From NCBI GenBank assembly GCA_964609965.1, contig CAZSTS010000001.1, positions 124,001 to 188,000 of the forward strand: a stretch of DNA of 64,000 nt, written 5' to 3'. Source of the DNA: JAHJDR01 sp964609965 (lineage in GTDB: Bacteria > UBA10199 > JADGCS01). Position numbers and translations under genes: made by a program. Each line of letters starts with the position of its first letter. Within the stretch, counting starts at the first letter, position 1. Below are positions 33,455 through 42,298 of the stretch, piece after piece. The notes under the pieces were generated by a model. It was given only the letters and a program-made list of their open reading frames with translations. It made no database searches and was not told where the DNA came from.

Positions 33455-35479
33455 TTAGATATTATCTAATGAATTTCTATATTTCGCTAACGCTAGAACA
33501 GGAAAATAGTTTCGGTACCCGTGATAACGGATATAGAAATGACCAGGGAAGCCAGTGCCAGTGTAGTATTCTTCATCCCAGCTGCCTTCAGAGTTTTGTG
33601 TGTCTATGAGAAATTGAGCAGCACGTTTGGCTTCGTTTGAATCTGCGTAACCTGCAGCCACAAAACCCATCAGAGCCCAGGCAGTTTGAGAGGGGAGGGA
33701 TTCTTCTATGGGAAGATAACGACCAAGCTTATAGGATTCGCTAGACTCACTAAAACCCCCATCTGGATTTTGGATTTCTTTGAACCAATGAAGGGCGCGG
33801 CTAATAACAAGCTCATCTTTTTTTCGATCAAGACAAGAAAGACCTTCGAGAGCACACCAGGTGCCATAAATATAATTCACACCCCAGCGGCCCCAAAAAG
33901 AGCCGTCTTTTTCTTGCTTGGATACAATAAATTCAGCAGCTCTTTGGACAACATCAGATTCCTTATCAAAACCATAGACCTTAATTAGATACTCGATCAC
34001 ACGACCTGTTATATCGACAGTTGGTGGATCTAGGCAGGCTCCGTGATCTGAAAATGGGATTTTATTGAGAAGAACGAGGTCATTATCTTTATCAAACGCT
34101 GCAAATCCACCATTTTTGCATTGCATGGAAAGGAGCCATTTGACACCTCTGTCAATAGGTTCTTTGAGCTGGTAGTAGGGGAGATCGACGTTGTGGAGCA
34201 GGGTGAGAACTTCGATAGTATCGTCGACATCTGGATAATACTTATTAATAAATTCAAAAGACCAGCCGCCTGGTTCTGAACCTGGATTTTTTATTCCCCA
34301 ATCACCCACAAGGTCTGTGATCTGTTTTGAAAGAAGCCATTTTGCCGTTTTAATCAGTTTTTTATCGTTTGAGGGTATGCCAGATTCAAAGAGGGTGACT
34401 CCAGCCCAGGCAGTATCCCAAACAGGGGAAATACAACATTGTTGGTACACCATGTGTTTGTCGTCATCTTCAGTTGTCTTTCTCATGACATTGTAATCAA
34501 CAGTAGCGCTATCCTGAAACGGTACCTGATGCAGATCTTTGTTATGCGACATGATAACCTGAAATGATCTTAGTCCCATGAGGGCTTTTTCGATATTAAT
34601 ATCTGACAATGGATAATCAAGACTGTTCAATGCCAGGATGCCATAAAACATGGCTGGCCAGATATCTTCGGTTACATGGAGGTGTTCTCTGATAAACTTC
34701 TCGCATTTCTTTAAGGATAGCTTTCTAAGTGGTTTAAATTTAAGTTTGTCTGCTATCTTGAGGGCGACATCGATCTTAGTAAAAAGGTTTTCGATGCTCA
34801 AAACGCCGGCATCGTGCTGATACTCCCAGTTTGCGCGAGATGGCTCACTATCAAGATACAACTCATCTAGCGTAACACCTTGTAATTGCACGACATTTTT
34901 CTTTTCTGAAATCACTAAAAGAGGCACAATACTAGCACGAGCCCAACTTGAAAATTCGTATATATTGACTGGAGACCATTCTGGAAACTGAATTAGAGAC
35001 ACAGGCATGACTGGACAGATATCCCAGCTCACAAGGCCAAATAAGGCCAAATGGATGCGTGTAAACACGCGTATCTTAGTAATTCCACCTGAATTTAAGA
35101 TGAATTTACGGGCTTTTTTAAGGCATGAATGGTTGATATCGTAGCCAGACATTTTGAGCGCTAAATAGCATTCAACAGTTGAACTCACATCACCAGGATC
35201 TTTGTGAAAAAGACTCCAGGAACCATCTTGATTTTGGTTATGAGTAATCCAGCGGCAAATAGCTTTTTCTGTAATATCATCCTTAATACCCAGGTATTTG
35301 AGCAACATTATGTACTCGGCATTTATGGAATCATTGGCTTCAAGAGTGTACCACCAATAACCATCTTTATGTTGATGATTAAGGAGGTTTTTTTGTCCAT
35401 TTATGAGGGATTTTTCAAGAGTTTTAGAACGACTTAAAGATGGAGTTTTTTTTCGATCAAGAGCTGTTTGAGAAGCCAT
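33455..35479 (-). CDS. shc: Squalene-hopene cyclase
   Basis: The 674-residue protein has the family length and the catalytic DxDD motif (YYPDVDDTIEV) that protonates squalene. Many QW motifs are present: QDGSWSLF, KNGGFAAFDKD, KDGSFWGRWG, PDGGFSES and EGSWDEEYYTG near the C-terminus. It makes hopanoids, the bacterial membrane sterol analogues, and is monotopically membrane-associated. It stands alone, with no squalene synthesis or hpn genes nearby. The ATG at 35479 lacks a strong SD. Ending QW block and HFYIRYHGYRN(Y) sequence argue for a complete gene. Confidence 0.92.
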   Translation of the reverse strand: MASQTALDRKKTPSLSRSKTLEKSLINGQKNLLNHQHKDGYWWYTLEANDSINAEYIMLLKYLGIKDDITEKAICRWITHNQNQDGSWSLFHKDPGDVSSTVECYLALKMSGYDINHSCLKKARKFILNSGGITKIRVFTRIHLALFGLVSWDICPVMPVSLIQFPEWSPVNIYEFSSWARASIVPLLVISEKKNVVQLQGVTLDELYLDSEPSRANWEYQHDAGVLSIENLFTKIDVALKIADKLKFKPLRKLSLKKCEKFIREHLHVTEDIWPAMFYGILALNSLDYPLSDINIEKALMGLRSFQVIMSHNKDLHQVPFQDSATVDYNVMRKTTEDDDKHMVYQQCCISPVWDTAWAGVTLFESGIPSNDKKLIKTAKWLLSKQITDLVGDWGIKNPGSEPGGWSFEFINKYYPDVDDTIEVLTLLHNVDLPYYQLKEPIDRGVKWLLSMQCKNGGFAAFDKDNDLVLLNKIPFSDHGACLDPPTVDITGRVIEYLIKVYGFDKESDVVQRAAEFIVSKQEKDGSFWGRWGVNYIYGTWCALEGLSCLDRKKDELVISRALHWFKEIQNPDGGFSESSESYKLGRYLPIEESLPSQTAWALMGFVAAGYADSNEAKRAAQFLIDTQNSEGSWDEEYYTGTGFPGHFYIRYHGYRNYFPVLALAKYRNSLDNI

Positions 35480-35747
35480 GGAGAGGCAATTATCCTTTTT
35501 GTATTGGGTAAGTCAATGGTGCTAATGGTACCTTAGGGCCTATGGAGAAGACCAAATATCAGAGACCTAGGAAAGAATGACATATATAGGAAACCAGGAT
35601 CCTTGTAGCGCTACAACATAGCCTAAATTAACATAATATATATTATACGACGTATTGGCTGTGTGGGATATATGTGGTTGGGCTCTCTCTTCCTATTCGA
35701 AAGCCCAGCTGCCCTTTCTAATATAGATAATATATTGGGTTTTTAGG

Positions 35748-35815
35748 ATAGCATTCCATTCTTGCGAGGAACAAAGTGGTGTGGCGTCCTGAAGGAAGTG
35801 CCCTTTGGGTGCAAT
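35748..35815. repeat. Degenerate copy of a dispersed intergenic repeat
   Basis: CATTCTTGCGAGGAACAAAG followed by TGGTGTGGCGTCC and GCAATCCAG resembles the well-known class CATTGCGAGGAGCGAAGCG...GCAATCC seen in many deltaproteobacterial contigs (recollection). A reading frame on the minus strand (35718-35903) is judged spurious. The rest of 35480-35900 shows no gene. Confidence 0.45.
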
Positions 35816-36072
35816 CCAGAATAATCATTCGTCTCTTGATTGAAATTTTCTTCTTAACCTTAATTTCTTCTACATTATAAATAACACAGTTGGAAAGAAT
35901 CAACGGGCCACCACAGGGGGCTGCCCCTACTCCGTATAGATTAAATTAACACCTGTGTCTCATATCAGTCCCATTCTAATCTCATTGGGACTAAACTGGG
36001 ACTGCATATCTAGATAAATTCAATAATATCAATATAACCTGGTTGGCATGGTATGTGCTTATGTATTTATCT

Positions 36073-36726
36073 ATGGAAGAAAGAACATTACCGAATCGGA
36101 AATCATTAAGGTTAAACGGATACGATTATACCCAACATGGAGCCTACTATATTACAATATGTACACAGGAACGATCATGCCTATTTGGAGAAATAGTTAA
36201 TGGAAAAATGCATCTAAATGATACTGGAAGAATGGTGAAACACGTGTGGGAGGAAATGGCAAAATATTACGAAGGAATAGTAATTGAAAACAAATCCTTT
36301 ATTATAATGCCTAATCACATTCATGGAGTAATAATATTAGAAAATGAGAATGTAGGGGCAGGCCCCTGTGCCTGCCCGTTTAATAAAAAGATCTGCCCTT
36401 CTTATACCGAAAAAAAACTTTCCAACAAGATCAATTGTACAAACAATAAGATAAACCATAATAATAATTTACGGGCGACCACAGGGGGTCGCCCCTACAA
36501 GAAAATGTCATTGTCTGATATTGTGCATCGCTTCAAAACATTAACAACACGTAAATATATCAAAGGTTACCTCCAAAAAAAGTGGCCCTCGTATCATAAG
36601 CGTTTATGGCAACGCGGTTATCACGATCGCATCATTCGAAACAGATTCGAACATAGAGAAATCATTAAATATATCAGTAATAATCCAGGAAACTGGGAAC
36701 AAGATAGGGAAAATATCCTCAAATGA
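36073..36726 (+). CDS. REP-associated tyrosine transposase (RAYT, IS200-like Y1 fold)
   Basis: The protein opens with LPNRKSLRLNGYDYTQHGAY and contains YYITICTQERSCLFG and IIMPNHIHGVI, the HUH-type HxH motif of IS200/TnpA-REP transposases. The C-terminal half has LSDIVHRFKTLTTRKYIKGY and LWQRGYHDRIIRNRFEH with the tyrosine nucleophile in QRGYHDR. Such enzymes bind REP palindromes and cut single-stranded DNA. A REP-like double palindrome (36352-36498) is translated in frame between the two halves. Catalytic motifs on both sides are intact. The longer frame starts at a TTG (36043); ATG 36073 is preferred by family alignment. No good SD is seen. Confidence 0.85.
   Translation: MEERTLPNRKSLRLNGYDYTQHGAYYITICTQERSCLFGEIVNGKMHLNDTGRMVKHVWEEMAKYYEGIVIENKSFIIMPNHIHGVIILENENVGAGPCACPFNKKICPSYTEKKLSNKINCTNNKINHNNNLRATTGGRPYKKMSLSDIVHRFKTLTTRKYIKGYLQKKWPSYHKRLWQRGYHDRIIRNRFEHREIIKYISNNPGNWEQDRENILK
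36352..36498. repeat. Full GTAGGGG/CCCCTAC double palindrome inside the RAYT gene
   Basis: The left hairpin GTAGGGGCAGG...CTGCCCG and right hairpin CGGGCGACC...GGTCGCCCCTAC enclose about 95 bases of AT-rich sequence. The length of 147 is divisible by three, and the reading frame stays open across the unit. The same ends occur at 18724-18784 and 44837-44917. Confidence 0.85.
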
Positions 36727-36842
36727 TTAATCGTAGGGGCAGGCCCCTGTGCCTGCCCGCTTATTTAATTGGTGTATCTTTATTAGTGCATTGAGTTTGA
36801 AAAAGAGCGCGCCCTACTCTAGATGTATAGTTTTTTCCCAGA

Positions 36843-36874
36843 AAAAAACCCCCGAAAGAAATGGCGGGGGTTTT
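36843..36874 (-). terminator. Strong terminator, mainly for the leftward surface-protein operon
   Basis: ACCCCCG and CGGGGGT form the stem around AAAGAAATGG. The minus strand has seven T residues after the stem and the plus strand four, so it may act in both directions. It lies 36 bases beyond the stop of the leftward gene ending at 36910. Confidence 0.85.
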
Positions 36875-36909
36875 AAGTATGATGAGAGATGCTCTCTCTT
36901 TAATTTTAA

Positions 36910-37659
36910 TTAAAATCCATATATCACAATTGCCCCTTCAATACCAACAGCAGGTGCAGCGCCATCAGTTTCTAATCCAGCGAGCCAAGCACTACCATAG
37001 GCATCTGTTCCACTGGCGCCAGCATGAGTCCAGTCAGCACCAGCTACCACACGGCCTGCTGATATTTGCCTCATAGCTGATGATGCTAGACGCCAATCAA
37101 AAGTAGGTCCAATGGCAAATCTTACATTCTTGTGGCCAACAGTTAATTTAGGAGCTAGTCGTAACGCCCATGCAGCTTTTGGCTTATTAGCTCCAGATAT
37201 ATCAGTCGGTGTATTATAATCAAATGTGTACAATTGACCGGCGCTATTTCCTAAAATACTCGCAGCAACATCAAATGATAAATCACCACCTATATGAAAG
37301 CCACTGCCTTCAACATCAGCTGAACCACCTAGAGTAATACCTCCCCCAACCAATCCTTCATTTAGCTCAGTGATATCAGAAGGATCCTCTATAGATGGAT
37401 CTAAGTTTGATTCGCCCTCACTAGGTTCAACTGGCTCTGTTAAAAGTCGCATCCAATTGCCAGCCACGTTAAAGTGGCCTAAGGCATGCAATTCTCCTGA
37501 GCCTACTTCTCCGACAACACCACCACCTAACTTTACATCCAATCCTATAGGCAATTCACCTCTTCCACGCCAAGTTGTGGTACGTCCAAGCTCGGTATCA
37601 AGTTCAAACCTTGGTGATGTGTGTGTTCCTACGTGTGCAAAAAATACTGGGCTAGCCAT
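36910..37659 (-). CDS. Beta-rich, barrel-like protein without signal peptide
   Basis: The 249-residue protein alternates polar and hydrophobic residues in many short strands (for example GFHIGGDLSFDVAASI, KAAWALRLAPKLTV) and ends in Tyr-Gly-Phe, like an outer-membrane beta barrel. Yet it begins MASPVFFAHVGTHTSPRFEL with no signal peptide, and the GGAG SD before the ATG supports this start. A THTSPRFEL motif near the N-terminus resembles segments in two other island proteins. It is the last gene of the leftward operon. I do not recognise the family. Confidence 0.65.
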   Translation of the reverse strand: MASPVFFAHVGTHTSPRFELDTELGRTTTWRGRGELPIGLDVKLGGGVVGEVGSGELHALGHFNVAGNWMRLLTEPVEPSEGESNLDPSIEDPSDITELNEGLVGGGITLGGSADVEGSGFHIGGDLSFDVAASILGNSAGQLYTFDYNTPTDISGANKPKAAWALRLAPKLTVGHKNVRFAIGPTFDWRLASSAMRQISAGRVVAGADWTHAGASGTDAYGSAWLAGLETDGAAPAVGIEGAIVIYGF

Positions 37660-37696
37660 AATTACTCCTTTTTCTTTCGTTGCTAATTATTATATA

Positions 37697-40600
37697 TTAT
37701 AAACTTTCTTTCCTTCTTCTGTTCACAATAACAAATCCAACCATTGCAAACATGATGAGTATTGGCAGATTAGTGCCATTTGTTGTTTCATTATTAGTAT
37801 TCAATGAACAACCATCATTGTACACAGTTGGGTCAGTTTCGTTCTTTGCAGGTGAAAAATCACACACAAAGTTGGTCGCAGACCACTCAACTTCTTCAAA
37901 GTCTGTTCGACCATCAGAGTCAGTATCCACTGCGTTTGGATTTGTATGGTAACAAAGAACTTCTTCAGCGTCATTGAGACCATCCATATCAGTATCATAT
38001 AATAGTGCGCTAGGCTCTTTATTAGATACAGTGTGAACACCATCACCATTAAAATCTTCGTCAATATCTGGCAATCCATCACCATCAGCATCATAGCTAT
38101 CAAAGCCATTGATGTTATAGTAACGAAGATCAGTAGGATAAGGCGTCCATGGACCAATATCAGTATTATCAGGCTCACCATCACCATCAGTGTCTGCTAA
38201 ATAGGCCATGGTTTCACCAGCATCATTAATACCGTCACAGTTGTAATCTTCTTCACCATCAGCGAGAGTATCACCATCACTATCTACAAGTGTTGGATCT
38301 GTTTCTCCTGATGACAATAGGATTTCACCATCACCGTTTTTATCTTCCACCCCATCTATGAGACAATCATCATCTGTGTCTTCATCTGTAGGATCTGTTT
38401 CTTCTAGGTCAGGTTCATAAAGACCATTTTTGTTTTTATCTTCCCAACCATCGGCAATGCCATCACCATCTGTGTCAGCTTTATCAGGTCTCATTTCACC
38501 AGCATCAAACATACAGTTCTGGTTAGCATCTTCATAGTAGTCCATGACTAAATCGCCATCATTGTCGATTTCGATTTCAGGAATTACTCCTTCAATACAG
38601 TTTGAGTAATAACACTCATTTGGGAATGTGGGACAGTCATCATCGCCATCATTCAAACCATCACCATCAGTGTCATCCACATTTGGATTTGTGCTGTAAG
38701 CACGTTCATCAAAGTCTGTGACACCATCATTATCTGAATGTGCATCAAAAGGATTTGTCTCTCCAAATGGATCAAGGGTATAATCAGCTTTATCCCAATC
38801 TCCATCAGCATTGAGATCCTCTTCACCATCTTTGAGTCCATCACCATCAACGTCATCATTGAGTGGATCATAACCTAAGCTCGCAAAGTCTTTTTCGATC
38901 TTGTCACTGATATTATCGTCATCAGTGTCCCACCAGTCAGCATTTGTTTCACCTTCATCAACAAGACAGTTGAAGTTAGGATCTTCTTCTTCATCTGTTA
39001 GTAAATCGCCATCAGAGTCCGCTCCATACACATAAATACGATACTTTTCAGATGAATCTTCAGGGCTGTAACAATTAGTAACTGTTCCATCCTGATCTGA
39101 AACAACATTGCCTTCTGTGTAGAGTTCGCCCTGCCAGATCTTTGTCACCCAATTTGTGCTGTTTTTGACAATCACTGTAAAAGGGATTGATGTAGTATCA
39201 ACATCTGCTGGTAAAGGCAGATCTGCTATCTCATATTCTGCGATATGTGAACCTTCTCCTGTAGCTTCAGTGGAGAAAGCAATCTTCTTATAATGGATTT
39301 CGATTTTTTGATCGTCTATTCCTAGAGCGCTTTGAACCACGTCTACGTAAATTTCTTCTTTGCTAACAGGAATGACCAATATGTTCTCATCGGCAAAATC
39401 CATTTCTGCTGTTCCGCCAATCACACAGTCATTACCATTATTCCAGACCTCATTTGTTCCAGAGAGTTTATTAGTAAGAGGGCCAGTTCCAAAATAAATA
39501 CCGCAATCGCCGTTGTCATAAAAATCTGAATCAGCAACCTCATTTTGTGTGTTTACTGTTCCTTCAAACACAAGACCATATTCATTGTTATCATAAGACT
39601 TAACATGTTGGAATGTGTTTCTCTGTGAATCACTAGAGACCACGATACCACTGTCTTTAAAGTCATAAATATTTATAAGGTCTTGGTTGCCTCCATTAAA
39701 AACAAGATCCTCTGATCCTTCAAGGTAAAGACCAACACCTTCAAGAGCATTTTTGTTACCTGAAAGATCCATGACCATTGTCTCAGGAGTATCACCTTTA
39801 ACATCTATGAGAGAAATACCATTATCAACACCATTACCAGTAACATTCAACACTACAAGATCTTCAACACTTTCTAATTCAACCAAAGTTCCAGTGAGAC
39901 CACCTGGTGCCTGAATGTTATTAAGAGTGACATTATTAGCATATTTAATTCTAACAGCAGTTCCTACTGGAGCATCATAGAAGTAAATATTATTTAACGT
40001 CACTTCTGATAGTTTTGAATCTATACTTGTGCCCGAAATATCAATGATGGCGCTTTCTTCTCCAGTTAGCACTGTATCTTCTGGAGGCGTTGTATCTTCT
40101 TCATCACCTTCTTCTCCTTCGCCTTCTTCGGTTTCTTCAGGCACCTCTTCAACTACTGAACCTGTTGTATTGGCGCCATAAATGTAGAGTGAATTCAAAG
40201 TGACATAATCGCAACCAACAAACTTTATAGCTGTCTTTGGGTTATAAACTTCGAGATTTTGGATCGTGATATTTTTTCCGTTTGTACAACTCACAACGTT
40301 ATCATACTCACCTTGAATTACAAGGTGTTGAATGGTCACATTTTTAGATCCTGCTATATTGAATAGACTTGTACCATCTGGCGCAATAGCATTCACTGTG
40401 ATAAGGTCATCAATTGAAGAACCATCAACTTCCTTAGTTCCTGTGAGCAAGAAAGGAACTGCTTCTGAGTTGCCTGTGTAGTTAAAATTAATCTTGGCTG
40501 TACCGGCATCTTGAGGAGTAAGATCAATATCAGGGCTGGCAGTGAGCATAATTGAGGAACGACATCTTCCAATGTCTTCATCTTTGCCATCTATTTTATT

Positions 40601-40792
40601 GCCATTCTCATCATAACCATAGTTATAGAGATAGAGAAGATCTCCAAGAGAATCGTTGGGATACAGTCCATCACTACCTATCGTGTTATTTTTGTTAAAG
40701 GCATAACAGTTCTCATTTGCATAAGATATGTTTGCAATAAACAAAGATGCGATAAGAATTATAATAGCCAAATATGTTTTCTTGATCTTCAT
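37697..40792 (-). CDS. Secreted beta-helix protein with thrombospondin-3 repeats and C-terminal anchor
   Basis: The 1031-residue protein has a clear signal peptide (KKTYLAIIILIASLFIANISYA). Residues of about 130-480 contain right-handed beta-helix repeats (NVTIQHLVIQG, NITIQNLEVYN, YVTLNSLYIYG). From about 600 to 1000, many DxDxDG loops (DADGDGLPDIDEDFNGDG and similar) form thrombospondin type 3-like calcium-binding repeats. The C-terminus has a membrane segment (LPILIMFAMVGFVIV) followed by NRRRKESL, a possible sorting tail. It is likely an exported, calcium-stabilised surface protein. GGAG SD. It lies between the two signal-less beta-rich genes in one operon. Confidence 0.8.
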   Translation of the reverse strand: MKIKKTYLAIIILIASLFIANISYANENCYAFNKNNTIGSDGLYPNDSLGDLLYLYNYGYDENGNKIDGKDEDIGRCRSSIMLTASPDIDLTPQDAGTAKINFNYTGNSEAVPFLLTGTKEVDGSSIDDLITVNAIAPDGTSLFNIAGSKNVTIQHLVIQGEYDNVVSCTNGKNITIQNLEVYNPKTAIKFVGCDYVTLNSLYIYGANTTGSVVEEVPEETEEGEGEEGDEEDTTPPEDTVLTGEESAIIDISGTSIDSKLSEVTLNNIYFYDAPVGTAVRIKYANNVTLNNIQAPGGLTGTLVELESVEDLVVLNVTGNGVDNGISLIDVKGDTPETMVMDLSGNKNALEGVGLYLEGSEDLVFNGGNQDLINIYDFKDSGIVVSSDSQRNTFQHVKSYDNNEYGLVFEGTVNTQNEVADSDFYDNGDCGIYFGTGPLTNKLSGTNEVWNNGNDCVIGGTAEMDFADENILVIPVSKEEIYVDVVQSALGIDDQKIEIHYKKIAFSTEATGEGSHIAEYEIADLPLPADVDTTSIPFTVIVKNSTNWVTKIWQGELYTEGNVVSDQDGTVTNCYSPEDSSEKYRIYVYGADSDGDLLTDEEEDPNFNCLVDEGETNADWWDTDDDNISDKIEKDFASLGYDPLNDDVDGDGLKDGEEDLNADGDWDKADYTLDPFGETNPFDAHSDNDGVTDFDERAYSTNPNVDDTDGDGLNDGDDDCPTFPNECYYSNCIEGVIPEIEIDNDGDLVMDYYEDANQNCMFDAGEMRPDKADTDGDGIADGWEDKNKNGLYEPDLEETDPTDEDTDDDCLIDGVEDKNGDGEILLSSGETDPTLVDSDGDTLADGEEDYNCDGINDAGETMAYLADTDGDGEPDNTDIGPWTPYPTDLRYYNINGFDSYDADGDGLPDIDEDFNGDGVHTVSNKEPSALLYDTDMDGLNDAEEVLCYHTNPNAVDTDSDGRTDFEEVEWSATNFVCDFSPAKNETDPTVYNDGCSLNTNNETTNGTNLPILIMFAMVGFVIVNRRRKESL

Positions 40793-40833
40793 GTCATTTC
40801 TCCTTTTAATTAAAAAAAACTAAATAAATCTTT

Positions 40834-42252
40834 TTACCACGATATTTCAGCACCAATACCAGTTGCCCAAGTCAGGCTCGCATCCCATCCACCACCTCGT
40901 AAGCTCATAATATCAGCGCCAAGTGCACCATTAACAACTAATGAGATAGTTCCGGAACTATTTTTATCATCATCACCATCAATATCGCCATCGCCATCAG
41001 TATCTACGTCAGGCTTAAATTTTCTGGACAATACTGCAGCCCGTAATGCAATACTAGGTGAGTGTGTGTGTGTGATTTGTCCAAGAGCATCTTCGTTTTC
41101 ATCACCAAGCTCTATGACTTGATCAGGATCAACATAATCACCTGCGGCATTGTCACTATCAAAATCTACAGGCAGGCCAGTATTGGGATCAATGATAACA
41201 TCAACACCAGCTAAACCACGTTCTCGTGAATAATCATATAGTAAAGCAAGTGAGTAGCTATATGCTCTTCCAACACCAAACTTTGATATAAATGGTTTTT
41301 TGGAGCCAGCGAAGGATGGATCTAATCCAATATAAAAACCACCACCTACTGTTGTAGTCCCTGCAATACCTTCAGAAAGATAAGGAACTGATTGTAGGTA
41401 ACTGTCTTCAATATTGAAAACAAATTGAAGACCAACGGGATCTGCGATCCCAGGACGCGATCCTGGATCAACAGAGACAGCTACTCCAGCATTCCAAGTT
41501 ATATCATCATCATTAACATTTTCACCATTTGCGTCATTTGGTTTAATAACTAGGTTTGCAGTTGGATTTATATAAACACGCTCTGTACGAAGCATACTCG
41601 CTAGTGCTAATTTAATCTTTAGATCTGGTCCTGTTACACTACCTACAAACTCAAGAGGAGCATACCGACTCATCATAAGATCCGAATGTGCTTGTTGATC
41701 ATAGAGTTTTAATGTGAAGTTTGCGCCTAGACCAGCTGATTCCTCTGTAGTCGCTGGTACGACTGTTCCATCAGCAAGTGTCTTTTCTAAAATACGTTTT
41801 TCTGATTGATCAGCCTCAATACCGAGTCCCAAACTACCTATGGAAATTGATGGAAGGAATCTTACCGAAAAAGCATTGGCTAGAGTATGTGCATCAACGG
41901 AGTATGAATTGCCAGGCACAAGATTTACATCTACTTCAAATGTTGTTCGTGTGAGAGGTATTCTTTCACCATCGTCATCGAGTTTATACGTTACTCCATC
42001 GTCTTCGAGTTCATATAATGGATTGCCATCTTCATCAGCCAAAACCTGTATATGTTTTGTGCTAATACTAAGATCACCTTCAAGAGAAAGATCAACGCTC
42101 GCAGATTGCACTTCATCAGGGTTTGGCATTGGAACAGTGCCTGAGCCACCAATACCAGCACTGATGGTGCCATTGGCATCTACTTCAGTACGGGTATCAA
42201 TCACTTGATTTAGTTCGCCTTTATGCACTACTAGTTTTCCTACTTCAGCCAT
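40834..42252 (-). CDS. Large beta-rich protein without signal peptide
   Basis: The 472-residue protein starts MAEVGKLVVHKGELNQVIDT with an AGAGGT SD and no signal peptide. It contains many amphipathic strands, barrel-like turns, a late ITHTHSPSIALRAAV segment, one DTDGDGDIDGDDD calcium-type loop, and ends in a tryptophan (GIGAEISW), the usual C-terminal aromatic of outer-membrane beta barrels. Without a signal it could not use the Sec/BAM route, unless exported by another system. It follows the lipoprotein gene by 46 bases. The family is unknown to me. Confidence 0.65.
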   Translation of the reverse strand: MAEVGKLVVHKGELNQVIDTRTEVDANGTISAGIGGSGTVPMPNPDEVQSASVDLSLEGDLSISTKHIQVLADEDGNPLYELEDDGVTYKLDDDGERIPLTRTTFEVDVNLVPGNSYSVDAHTLANAFSVRFLPSISIGSLGLGIEADQSEKRILEKTLADGTVVPATTEESAGLGANFTLKLYDQQAHSDLMMSRYAPLEFVGSVTGPDLKIKLALASMLRTERVYINPTANLVIKPNDANGENVNDDDITWNAGVAVSVDPGSRPGIADPVGLQFVFNIEDSYLQSVPYLSEGIAGTTTVGGGFYIGLDPSFAGSKKPFISKFGVGRAYSYSLALLYDYSRERGLAGVDVIIDPNTGLPVDFDSDNAAGDYVDPDQVIELGDENEDALGQITHTHSPSIALRAAVLSRKFKPDVDTDGDGDIDGDDDKNSSGTISLVVNGALGADIMSLRGGGWDASLTWATGIGAEISW

Positions 42253-42298
42253 AATTACCTCTTGTCGTTTATCAAGGGTGTCAAATTTCTTAACATTA

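Larger units (their letters stand above)
35904..36759 (+). mobile_element. RAYT locus with flanking REP half-elements
   Basis: The transposase gene is bracketed by a right-type half element (35904-35930, beginning CGGGCCACCACAGGGGG and ending CCCCTAC) and a left-type half element (36733-36759, beginning GTAGGGGCAGG and ending CTGCCCG). A full copy lies inside the gene. Between the left half and the gene lies a second palindromic repeat (35955-36003) shared with 23591-23640. Direct target-site duplications were not identified. Confidence 0.65.

Noticed and set aside
35718..35903. Minus-strand ORF of 61 codons upstream of the RAYT gene
   Set aside because: It is largely made of a degenerate dispersed repeat and has no SD.
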